This document shows positions 54,683-61,635 of a DNA stretch of 61,635 nucleotides, piece by piece. Each line of letters starts with the position of its first letter. Positions within the stretch are counted from its first letter, which is position 1. A program made the translations under genes and the position numbers. The notes beneath the pieces were generated by a model that did no database searches, was not told the origin of the DNA, and was given only the letters and a program-made list of their open reading frames with translations. The DNA lies in NCBI RefSeq assembly GCF_020176955.2, contig NZ_JAIUCZ020000021.1, forward strand, positions 1 through 61,635. Direction: 5' to 3'. The stretch comes from Nocardia sp. alder85J (GTDB lineage: Bacteria; Actinomycetota; Actinomycetes; Mycobacteriales; Mycobacteriaceae).

Positions 54683-55917
54683 CCGCAGTATATCCGGAGG
54701 AGGGGGCGACGGTGGCAGGACCGACCGATTCCGCCGGGTCCGCGCCCACGGTGACCGGGATCCACACCGCGATCGAGCCGATCCTCCGGCGACTGGGCGA
54801 GTCCGCCCGGACCCGGGAGGAGACCAGGGAGTACGCGTTCGCCGAGGTACGAGCGCTCGGGGCCGCGGGTGTCGCATTGACCGGCATCCCGCGGCACGAC
54901 GGTGGCGCCGGTGGTTCGGTGCGGGCGGTGGCCGAGCTGGTGATCGCGGTGGCTCGCGCGGATTCCAGTGTGGCGCAAGCTCTCCGGAGTACATTCCTGA
55001 TCGCGAACCAGGTGGCCGACCGGGCCGATCTGCCGCATCGCGCCGCCGTGCTGGAGCGGTTGCGGCACGGAGATCTGTTCGCGGGCACGGCGAACGAGCG
55101 CACCGGTGGGGCCAGCGGGCAGACCAACGCCACCGCGCGACGTGCCGGCGAGGACTGGATCGTCAACGGCGAGAAGTACTATTCGACCGGCGGCCTGTAC
55201 GCCTCGTGGTTCTCCACCCAGGCCGTCGCCGAGGACGGCACCCTGATCCGGTTCACCGTGCCCATCGATCGCGCCGGCCTGGAGCGGCTCGACGATTTCG
55301 ACGCCGTCGGCCAGCGGCTGACCGCCAGTGGCACCACGCGTTTCACCGAGGTGCGGATCCATGCCGACGAGGTGACCGGCGTCGGCGACCCGGCGCCGGC
55401 GCAGCCCTGGCAGGGTTCGTTCGCCCAGTTGTATCTGGCCGCCGTGCAGGCCGGAATCGCCGCGCGGGCCCTGGACGACGCGGTCGCCTACACCCGGGAG
55501 CGGGCCCGGCCGATCAAGCACAGTTCCGCGACCCGCAGCACCGACGACCCCTACGTCCGGCACACGGTCGGCCGGATCGCGACCCTGGCGCGGGCGGCGC
55601 GCGCGGTCGTGCTGCTGGCCGCCGAAACCCTGTCCGAGGTGCGCGGCGTCACCGGCCCGCAGGCGCGCGCCGCTCGTGCCGCGGCCGCGGTGGAGGTCGC
55701 CCAGGCCGGTGTCACCGCCGCCGAATCCGCCCTCGCCGCCTCGGAATTGCTGTTCGATGTCGGCGGCGGCTCGATCACCGACCGCACCCTGGGCTTCGAC
55801 CGGCACTGGCGCAACGCCCGCACCGTCGCCAATCACAATCCGCGGCAGTGGAAGCTGGCCGTCGCCGGCGCCTACCACCTGACCGGGGAAGAACCACCGA
55901 CCACCGGACTGTTCTGA
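54679..55917 (+). CDS. DszC/SfnC-like flavin monooxygenase (acyl-CoA dehydrogenase fold)
   Basis: A 412-residue protein with the acyl-CoA dehydrogenase fold but the signatures of FMNH2-dependent monooxygenases such as DszC and SfnC: FAGTANERTGG with the ANxxxGG turn, WIVNGEKYYSTGGLYASWF, and FDRHWRNARTVANHNPRQWKLAVAGAYHLTG near the C-terminus, where the RNxRTxxxHNP motif is diagnostic. DszC relatives oxidise thioether or sulfide sulfur, or take part in dimethyl sulfide/sulfone use. It overlaps the short LLM gene and supports a sulfur role for the cluster. Confidence 0.88.
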   Translation: MTAVYPEEGATVAGPTDSAGSAPTVTGIHTAIEPILRRLGESARTREETREYAFAEVRALGAAGVALTGIPRHDGGAGGSVRAVAELVIAVARADSSVAQALRSTFLIANQVADRADLPHRAAVLERLRHGDLFAGTANERTGGASGQTNATARRAGEDWIVNGEKYYSTGGLYASWFSTQAVAEDGTLIRFTVPIDRAGLERLDDFDAVGQRLTASGTTRFTEVRIHADEVTGVGDPAPAQPWQGSFAQLYLAAVQAGIAARALDDAVAYTRERARPIKHSSATRSTDDPYVRHTVGRIATLARAARAVVLLAAETLSEVRGVTGPQARAARAAAAVEVAQAGVTAAESALAASELLFDVGGGSITDRTLGFDRHWRNARTVANHNPRQWKLAVAGAYHLTGEEPPTTGLF

Positions 55918-55949
55918 CCGTCCGGCCCCACCGATCCGAGAGGACCCCG

Positions 55950-56969
55950 ATGACCGAAAGTCCCTACACCGCCGCGGCGGACCGCTACGAGCAGCTGCCC
56001 TACCGGCGCAGCGGCGCCTCCGGGCTGGATCTGCCGGCCTTCTCGTTCGGCCTGTGGCAGAAGTTCGGCGCCGACTACCCGTTCGCCACCCAGCGCGAAA
56101 TCATCCTGCACGCTTTCGATCTCGGCATCAGCCACTTCGACAACGCCGACCGTTACGGCCCGCCGCATCGCGCCGCCCAGCAGACCTTCGGCGCGGTGCT
56201 CACCAAGGATCTGGCCCGGTACCGCGACGAGTTGATCCTGTCGACCAAGGCGGGCAACCCGATCGGCGCGAGCCCCTATCTGCGCGGCGGTTCCCGCAAG
56301 TCGATCCTGACCTCGCTCGAGCACAGCCTGCGCGACCTGGGCACCGACCACGTCGACATCTTCTATCACCACAGCCCCGATCTCGAAGTGCCGCTGGAGG
56401 AATCGGTCGGCGCCCTGGTGAGCGCGGTGCAGCAGGGCAAGGCCCTGTACGTCGGCATCTCCAACTACCTGCCGGATCGCGCACAGGCCGCCGCCGGTCT
56501 GCTGCGGCAGGCCGGCGTGCCGCTGCTGATCCACCAGACCCGGTACTCGATCTACGACCGCCGCCCGGAACGCAACGGCCTGTTCGACACCGCCCGCCGG
56601 GAGGGCTTCGGCGCGATCGTGTATTCGCCACTGGCACAGGGTTTATTGACCGACAAGTATCTGGAGGCCATCCCGGCGGGCGCCCGCGCGCAGAACAGCA
56701 CGTTCCTGTCGCCGGAGGTGATCGACGACACCTACCGGCAGCGCACCGCCGCGCTGAACAAGATCGCCGAGGCGCGCGGCCAGTCGCTGGCGCAGCTGGC
56801 GCTGCAATGGGTCCTGCGCCGCCCCGAGGTCACCTCGGCGCTGATCGGCGCCAGTTCCACCGCGCAACTGGACCACAACCTCGCGGCCCTGCGATTCCCG
56901 CCGCTCACCGACGAGGAACTGGCCCTGATCGACGAGCACGGTGTGCACGGCACCGGATCGCGTCCGTGA
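55950..56969 (+). CDS. Aldo/keto reductase (YghZ/Kv-beta-like)
   Basis: A 339-residue aldo/keto reductase of the L-glyceraldehyde-3-phosphate reductase (YghZ) type: YRRSGASGLDLPAFSFGLWQKFG at the start, tetrad Asp/Tyr in HFDNADRYGPP, Lys in LSTKAGNP, His in FYHHSPD, and IGASSTAQLDHN at the cofactor end. It is the third reductase of the cluster and the last gene of the plus-strand operon. GAGAGGA precedes the ATG. A strong convergent hairpin follows its stop. Confidence 0.9.
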   Translation: MTESPYTAAADRYEQLPYRRSGASGLDLPAFSFGLWQKFGADYPFATQREIILHAFDLGISHFDNADRYGPPHRAAQQTFGAVLTKDLARYRDELILSTKAGNPIGASPYLRGGSRKSILTSLEHSLRDLGTDHVDIFYHHSPDLEVPLEESVGALVSAVQQGKALYVGISNYLPDRAQAAAGLLRQAGVPLLIHQTRYSIYDRRPERNGLFDTARREGFGAIVYSPLAQGLLTDKYLEAIPAGARAQNSTFLSPEVIDDTYRQRTAALNKIAEARGQSLAQLALQWVLRRPEVTSALIGASSTAQLDHNLAALRFPPLTDEELALIDEHGVHGTGSRP

Positions 56970-56974
56970 ACCGT

Positions 56975-57005
56975 GGCCGGTCGCAGCCGATGGTTGCGAC
57001 CGGCC
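56975..57005. terminator. Bidirectional hairpin closing the cluster
   Basis: GGCCGGTCGCA (56975-56985) pairs perfectly with TGCGACCGGCC (56995-57005) over a 9-base loop, exactly between the convergent aldo/keto reductase and SsuD-like genes. There is no T tract. Confidence 0.65.
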
Positions 57006-57015
57006 GCCGAATCCC

Positions 57016-58077
57016 TCAGTCCCGCAACAACGGCAGCAATTGCGTGCCCTGCCGCTCGATCTCGGTCAGGTACGGGGTGTCGGACAGCACGAAGTGCGTG
57101 ATCCCCAGATCCTGATATTTCCGCAGCGATTTCGCGACATCCTGCGCGGACCCCACCAGCCAGGTGGTCCCGGCCCCGCCCCCGCCGACCCGCCCCGGCG
57201 CGGTGTACAGATTGTCGTCGAGCACGTCCCCGCGCTCGGCCAGTTCGTACAGCCGCCGCTGGCCCACCGCCGTCCGATGTGAATCCTGTTTCGGCGCGGC
57301 ATGACTACCGGCCATCACCGCGACCCGCGCCTCGGCGTCGGCCCACGCCTGCTCGGTGGTGTCCCGCACCAGCGTGGTGACCCGCAGGCCGAACTCCAAC
57401 GGCGGCAACGCCCGCCCGAGCCGCTCGGTGAGCCCCCGCAGCCGATCGATCCGCTCGGCGATATCGGCCAGCGGTTCCCCCCAGAACAACTGCACGTCCG
57501 CCTCCGTCGCCGCCACCCGCTCCGCGGCCGCCGAGGCGCCCCCGAAATACAGGGTCGGATGCGGCCGTCCCGGCCGCGGCACGACCCGCGGCACCACCGT
57601 CGAATCGGTCACCCGATAGTGCGTGCCTTCGTAGGTCACCCGCTGCTCGGTCCAGAGCCGCCGCACCAGCCGGATGAATTCGGCGGTGCGGCCGTAACGC
57701 TCGGCCTGATCCTCCTCTGCCGCACCGTAGGCGGCGAGATCGTCCTTCCCCGACACGATGTTGACCCGCACCCGCCCACCGGACAGATGATCGAGAGTGG
57801 CTGCGGCGGAAGCGAAATGAGCAGGCTGCCAATATCCGGGCCGGATCGCGATCAACGGCTCGAAGGTCGTGGTCCGCGCCGCCAGCGCCGTGGCCACCGT
57901 CACGGTGTCCGGCCGCCCCCACCCGGTCCCGAGCAACGCCCCTTTCCACCCGTGCTCCTCGAGCGACCGGGCCTGCGCGGCGAGCGTGTCGAGACTGTTG
58001 TGATCGGCCGCCACCGTATCGCCACGATGGCCGGGCGTGGCCTGATTCGGTATGTACCAGAGGAATTCGGCGCTCAC
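57016..58077 (-). CDS. ssuD: Alkanesulfonate monooxygenase (SsuD-like)
   Basis: A 353-residue LLM monooxygenase of the SsuD type: EFLWYIPNQATPGHRG at the N-terminus (SsuD begins NMFWFLPTHGDG), LLGTGWGRPDTVTVATALAARTTTFEPLIAIRPGYWQPAHFASAAATLDHLSGGRVRVNIVSGKDD, YEGTHYRVTDS, LYFGGASAAAERVAATEADVQLFWGEP. SsuD converts alkanesulfonates to aldehyde and sulfite with FMNH2. I prefer the GTG at 58077, which gives MSAEFLWYIP; the ATG at 58158 adds 27 residues that do not look like the family. It is transcribed against the cluster but converges with it. No SsuE flavin reductase gene is nearby. Confidence 0.85.
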   Translation of the reverse strand: MSAEFLWYIPNQATPGHRGDTVAADHNSLDTLAAQARSLEEHGWKGALLGTGWGRPDTVTVATALAARTTTFEPLIAIRPGYWQPAHFASAAATLDHLSGGRVRVNIVSGKDDLAAYGAAEEDQAERYGRTAEFIRLVRRLWTEQRVTYEGTHYRVTDSTVVPRVVPRPGRPHPTLYFGGASAAAERVAATEADVQLFWGEPLADIAERIDRLRGLTERLGRALPPLEFGLRVTTLVRDTTEQAWADAEARVAVMAGSHAAPKQDSHRTAVGQRRLYELAERGDVLDDNLYTAPGRVGGGGAGTTWLVGSAQDVAKSLRKYQDLGITHFVLSDTPYLTEIERQGTQLLPLLRD

Positions 58078-58164
58078 CGGGAAATTATCGTCCCACCCCG
58101 CCGCCGCACCCCGGCCCCGGCGCACCCGATCGACTGAGAAATCCCAGCTGACCTGCACTGATCA

Positions 58165-58174
58165 CCGATATCGG
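58165..58174. promoter_or_regulatory. Palindrome upstream of the SsuD-like gene
   Basis: CCGATATCGG is a perfect 10-bp palindrome 88 bases upstream of the GTG start and 7 bases from the alternative ATG at 58158. A promoter-proximal operator there favours the downstream GTG. Confidence 0.4.
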
Positions 58175-58201
58175 CAATAAATTCCGCCCGAGCGCAACGC
58201 A

Positions 58202-59230
58202 TCACCCGCCCTGCCCCGCGCGCACCGCCGCATGGTACTGACCGATCCGCCACCCGTCCCCGGTCCGCCGCACCACCAGCGACAACCGCAACGGCCGCAC
58301 CTCCCCGTCCGGCAGGACGAAGGTCGCATCGGCGAACCCGCCGACAACCCCGTCCCCGGCAACCCGAGCGCCGATCACCTCCACCGTGACCCTGGCCCCC
58401 ACCGCGACATCGTCGTAGTACGAACCGATCTCGCGCGGCCCGACCCGCAACCGCCGATCCATCCCCTGGAACAACGCGTCCGCGGTGAACAACGCCCCCA
58501 TCTCCCCGGTCCGATGCCCGTCGAACGCCGCCCGCCAGTCCCCGAGCAAAGCCCCCAGCACCGCCGCCGCCCCCTCATCGAATTCCCGCCCCCGATAAAC
58601 GATCTCACGCTCCCACCGCGACCGCTCCTGAACGTGCAACCGCCAGTACTGCTCCGCGATCTCCTCCGGATCGAAATCACCCCCCGGCGCCACCGCCCCC
58701 GCGACGGTCACCGTGGCGACATGCACCCCCGCCGCCCCGAACTGCTCGTCCAGCAACCCCACCAGCGCCCGCACCCCCGCCTTCCCCAGCGAAAGACTGA
58801 CATACTCCGCCTTCCCCTCCGGCATCCCCCCGGTCACGATGAACGACCCGCTCCCACGCGCCGCCATCGCCGGCAACATCTCCGCCGCCACATTGATCGC
58901 CCCCACCACATTGACCCCCCACGCCTCCTGATGCTCCCGAACCGTCAACTGCCCCACCACATCCGCTCGGATGACCGCCGCGTTGTACACCACGACCTCC
59001 GGCACCCCGAATCGCTGCCCCGCCCCCGCGAACGCCGCCCGCAACGCCGCCACATCGACACTGTCCGCCACGAACCCGGCCACCGGCACCCCCTCGACAG
59101 CCTCCACAGCCCCCTTCACCGTCTCCGCCGACCGCGCCACCACCGCCACCGGCATCCCCTCCCGCGCGAACCGCCGCGCCACCGCCACCCCGATCCCCGG
59201 CCCGGCCCCCACAACCACCACGCCCGCCAT
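58202..59230 (-). CDS. SDR fused to a SnoaL-like domain, lacking the catalytic Tyr
   Basis: A 342-residue protein. Residues 1-215 are an SDR with the nucleotide loop GAGPGIG (residues 8-14), VVYNAAV in place of NNAG, and GGMPEGKAEYVSLSLGKAG around the active site: the Lys is present but the residue four before it is Leu instead of Tyr, so the YxxxK pair is broken. From about residue 225 an NTF2/SnoaL-like domain follows (LGALLGDWRAAFDGHRTGEMGALFTADALFQGMDRRLRVGP). It may bind NAD(P)H without classical dehydrogenase chemistry. The codons are strongly biased to G/C at the third position. It lies upstream of the SsuD-like gene on the same strand. Confidence 0.8.
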   Translation of the reverse strand: MAGVVVVGAGPGIGVAVARRFAREGMPVAVVARSAETVKGAVEAVEGVPVAGFVADSVDVAALRAAFAGAGQRFGVPEVVVYNAAVIRADVVGQLTVREHQEAWGVNVVGAINVAAEMLPAMAARGSGSFIVTGGMPEGKAEYVSLSLGKAGVRALVGLLDEQFGAAGVHVATVTVAGAVAPGGDFDPEEIAEQYWRLHVQERSRWEREIVYRGREFDEGAAAVLGALLGDWRAAFDGHRTGEMGALFTADALFQGMDRRLRVGPREIGSYYDDVAVGARVTVEVIGARVAGDGVVGGFADATFVLPDGEVRPLRLSLVVRRTGDGWRIGQYHAAVRAGQGG

Positions 59231-59550
59231 CCCGACTCCTTCCTCCGCTCCGGCACCAACCCCCGGACGCTAAACCCTCACACCGGTGTCAGAGTCAAGC
59301 GTCGAGGCCGGAGATCACAACGCCGACAGTCCCCGCCGAACCGCGGTGTGAGCATCCTGCTGGTCGAGCACGGTCCCGGCTTCACCGTCTCCCGCGACCT
59401 GCTCGCAGTGGCGTGCCGTAGGCAACTACGGTTGGACCCCCGCCTGCGCCGGCTCGTCCGTTACCCGAGCCGTGTGCCTTCAACGCGGTCGCGAGTCGGC
59501 TCAGCTCGGCGACCAGGGCAGTGTTGCCACAGGCCGGAGAGTTTCGCTGG
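59231..59550. other. Boundary gap before the Rhs island
   Basis: This 320-base gap marks the change from about 72% G+C genes to the lower-G+C toxin/immunity pair. No convincing gene, repeat or terminator was seen. A weak minus-strand frame (59382-59573) has no recognisable motif. Confidence 0.45.
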
Positions 59551-59907
59551 TCACGACAACCGGAATGGGGCATACCACTCCTTGGGATGCCCTTCTATGG
59601 TTTTCAGCTCTCCAACGAGATCGTTCACCATTCCGAAGCTCTTGAAAGTTGGAGGGTAATAGATTGCGGACATTGCTTGCTCTGCCGTGAATACGAGCAG
59701 CTCGGCGTCCACACCTCCGGAAGTCTTCAGCTCCGCCCGGAAGCCGATGTTGTCATTGCCGTATATTTCTACGGATCGCGTGTCCTGAGCCGTTTCGAAC
59801 ACCAGCTTCCAAGTGGTCTTCCATCGACCATCGTCGAGTTTGAGGAATTCCCCCCAGGTTGTCTTGCGGATGTGAGATGCGGAATAGCCGCCCGGTCCCG
59901 TATTCAT
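59551..59907 (-). CDS. Putative immunity protein of the Rhs toxin
   Basis: A 118-residue small protein of unknown family (MNTGPGGYSASHIRKTTW ... EWYAPFRLS), rich in aromatic residues and beta-strand patterns. Its ATG overlaps the stop of the Rhs toxin gene, the standard place for a cognate immunity gene, and its G+C and codon use are clearly lower than those of genes to the left. No signal peptide is evident, so it would act in the cytoplasm and neutralise the toxin domain of sister cells. The role rests on position, not on sequence similarity. Confidence 0.65.
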   Translation of the reverse strand: MNTGPGGYSASHIRKTTWGEFLKLDDGRWKTTWKLVFETAQDTRSVEIYGNDNIGFRAELKTSGGVDAELLVFTAEQAMSAIYYPPTFKSFGMVNDLVGELKTIEGHPKEWYAPFRLS

Positions 59908-61635
59908 GGTGTCATCTTAGCAATCCACTCTATTTCACGGTTCAGAACTTCGAACGAGTCCGGATGGAAAATTGTTTCCAGCGGTACTCCTTCGCCCACC
60001 TCCCTGATCTGAATCAGGCCGTCTTTCAGCAATGACTGATAGACCTGCTCCGGAATCCTGCCGATGATCACCGTTGATGGAGAGTTCGAATCCACTCTCA
60101 AACCCCACTCGTACGCCGACTGAATTCCTGGAGAATCCGGTCCATCAACCTCGTGGGTGAAAAAGGATCCGGGTCTGCTCATACGCCCCCCATGTGTAGC
60201 ATCTCTTCCAGCGTCAGCGCTGAGTCCATTGTCCACGATGTTGTCTGCGTAAGCCCGAGAAGTGCCGTGAGCGAAGTCTCGAAACTCGCACTCGTCTGGT
60301 ATCAGCCCGAGCGGGTCCGCCCATGCCGTCGGATTGCGTGGATAAGCGGACGGGTTGACCGAGGGTGTCAGCCCCAGCGGATCCAAGGTCAGATAGCGTC
60401 CGGAATCCGGGTCGTAGTAGCGGTGTAAATTGTAGTGAAATCCGGTCTCATGATCATAGATTTGACCTGGAAATCGCAGTATGGTGCCAACTGCGGCCGA
60501 CCACGCGGTTTGCCCCCATAATTGGACATCGGCCGTCAGTCGAGTAACACCGTCTGTCGGATCGAGTAGCTCAGTAGGCGAACCGGCCGGGTCGGTAATG
60601 ATGACCGATAGCTGGGTAGCGGCCGCTGGTCGGCTCGAAACTTCGACTATCGGCCTGCGTGTCCCCGGTAGGTAGTGCCACCTGGTTGTCTGGTCCCCCA
60701 CCCACTGCTCGGCGAGCTGCGTTGCATCCCAGCCGTATTCGACGTGGTCAAGGGCCGTACTGCCGACATCGAGGCGCTGTTTCGTGGTCCGGCGGCCCAG
60801 GGCGTCGTAGGTATAGTGCCAATGTTGCCTGTCGGGCGTATAGACATCGGTGAGTTGGTCGAATGCGTTGTAACGATACTGCCAGACGTCAGAATTGCGA
60901 GAATATCGGGCGGTAGCTCTGCGTATCAGACGCCCGGCAGGATCGTAGAAGTACCGGGTGCGGCCCGCTCGGACCAAGATATTGTTGTGATACTCACGGT
61001 GATCAGTGGAGTCCGAGTCTGCGGAAGCCATGTCTGCGGTGAGAGAGCGGCGCAGAGCGGTGGTGATGTTGTTGAGAGGATCGTAATTGTATGCCTCGCT
61101 CAGGATCCCGTTTGCAAAGATGCTGGTGACTCGGCCAGAAAGATCCAAATCATATTCACGGTGAATCGCTTCGGTGCCGGGGCGGCTGAGTGTGTGGGTA
61201 GTGCGGTAGCCGTCGGGACGGTAGGTGTAGTCGTCGCGGCGGAGTTGGTGGGGTGCGGGTCTTTTCGGGTTGTGGTCGAGGGTGAGGGTTTGGGTGGGGA
61301 AGGCGGTGACTTCCTGGGTGGCGAGATGGCCGGCGTCGGTGAAAGTGCGGTGGATGGCGATTTCGCCGATTCGCCAGCTGGTGGTGCGGCCGAGGGGGTT
61401 GTGGGTGAAGTCGATGTGGTGGCCGTCGGTGGTCATGGTGGTGACGTGGCCGGTGAGGTCGTGGTGCCAGGTGGTGATCGAGCCGGTGGGGGTGGTGCGG
61501 CGGGTGCGGTGTCCGGTGGGGTCGTATTCGTGCCGCGTCGGTGCCTGGTCGTCGAGTTGCTGGGTGGCGACCTGTCCGGTGGGGGTGTAGGTGAAGGTCA
61601 GGGTGTGGGTGACGGTGTCGCGGGTGCCGGAGGTT
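59904..61635 (-). CDS. Rhs/YD-repeat toxin, C-terminal part (continues beyond the window)
   Basis: The frame is open to the right edge, so only the last about 577 residues are seen. YD repeats (YDPTGHRTR, YDLDLSGRVTSI, YDPLNNITTALR, YDPAGRLIRR, YDALGRRTTKQR) lead to the Rhs core end LRFPGQIYDHETGFHYNLHRYYDPDSGRYLTLDPLGL and WADPLGL, after which the variable toxin tip of about 135 residues begins. The tip reads AHGTSRAYADNIVDNGLSADAG, GSFFTHE, SAYEWGLRVD and STVIIGRIP, an order that resembles ADP-ribosyltransferase-like toxin folds (H-G-T, S-x-F-T, downstream acid), but this is tentative. The immunity gene overlaps its stop. G+C falls within the repeat and toxin part. Confidence 0.85.
   Translation of the reverse strand, partial: TSGTRDTVTHTLTFTYTPTGQVATQQLDDQAPTRHEYDPTGHRTRRTTPTGSITTWHHDLTGHVTTMTTDGHHIDFTHNPLGRTTSWRIGEIAIHRTFTDAGHLATQEVTAFPTQTLTLDHNPKRPAPHQLRRDDYTYRPDGYRTTHTLSRPGTEAIHREYDLDLSGRVTSIFANGILSEAYNYDPLNNITTALRRSLTADMASADSDSTDHREYHNNILVRAGRTRYFYDPAGRLIRRATARYSRNSDVWQYRYNAFDQLTDVYTPDRQHWHYTYDALGRRTTKQRLDVGSTALDHVEYGWDATQLAEQWVGDQTTRWHYLPGTRRPIVEVSSRPAAATQLSVIITDPAGSPTELLDPTDGVTRLTADVQLWGQTAWSAAVGTILRFPGQIYDHETGFHYNLHRYYDPDSGRYLTLDPLGLTPSVNPSAYPRNPTAWADPLGLIPDECEFRDFAHGTSRAYADNIVDNGLSADAGRDATHGGRMSRPGSFFTHEVDGPDSPGIQSAYEWGLRVDSNSPSTVIIGRIPEQVYQSLLKDGLIQIREVGEGVPLETIFHPDSFEVLNREIEWIAKMTP

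Noticed and set aside
59382..59573. A 63-codon minus-strand frame after the immunity gene
   Set aside because: No ribosome binding site, no similarity and a composition like its non-coding surroundings.

Overview
The window is about 70% G+C, densely packed and full of four-base ATGA start/stop overlaps, as in an actinomycete. Several genes point to the Mycobacteriales (Nocardia, Rhodococcus, Mycobacterium relatives): an IniA/IniC-type pair of dynamin-like GTPases, a PknK-type kinase/MalT-like regulator, a SigG-type ECF sigma factor, paired acyl-CoA dehydrogenase and APH-fold kinase genes, and many TetR regulators. Nocardia is the best guess but is inferred from gene content only. No rRNA, tRNA, complete insertion sequence or CRISPR array was seen.

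Layout. 1-8.2 kb: two dynamin-like GTPases, an alpha/beta hydrolase, then an AMP-forming acyl-CoA ligase that is cut off and joined out of frame to the back part of a PknK-like gene (junction near 5.40 kb). 8.6-12.2 kb: an ArsR-SRPBCC regulator with a DinB-like partner, a decayed cupin gene, and a small-membrane-protein/ABC transporter operon, then a tautomerase. 12.3-16.1 kb: LysR and TetR regulators, a divergent SDR with twin operators, another TetR and an NTF2-fold protein. 16.3-24.0 kb: a signalling block with an ECF sigma factor divergent from a 1413-residue hybrid histidine kinase carrying seven HAMP units of exactly 276 bp, overlapped by an ANTAR-GAF-PAS-SpoIIE phosphatase. Just after it, on the plus strand, is a single-aptamer glycine riboswitch with no gene to control. 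24.2-28.3 kb: a DUF4386 membrane protein and its TetR, then a MarR-led operon with two cysteine-less isochorismatase-like proteins and a PEBP protein. 28.4-37.2 kb: lipid-type metabolism (SDRs, two acyl-CoA dehydrogenases, an APH-like kinase, an F420/NADP-reductase-like protein) with their own regulators. 37.2-39.4 kb: a lipocalin, a NADAR protein and decayed gene remnants.

39.4-58.1 kb is the largest functional unit: six luciferase-like (LLM) flavin monooxygenase genes, one DszC/SfnC-like flavin monooxygenase of the acyl-CoA dehydrogenase fold, three aldo/keto reductases, a complete Dpp/Opp-type ABC importer and a LysR regulator. It reads as an uptake-and-cleavage locus for organosulfur compounds: import, oxygenolytic C-S cleavage, and probably reduction of the released aldehydes. 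No flavin reductase is present, so reduced flavin must come from elsewhere. The right end holds an unusual SDR-SnoaL fusion and the 3' end of an Rhs/YD-repeat toxin gene with its overlapping immunity gene. This end has visibly lower G+C and was probably acquired.

Recurring themes are gene decay (one chimeric pair, three remnants, an orphan riboswitch) and well-formed palindromic operators beside nearly every one-component regulator.
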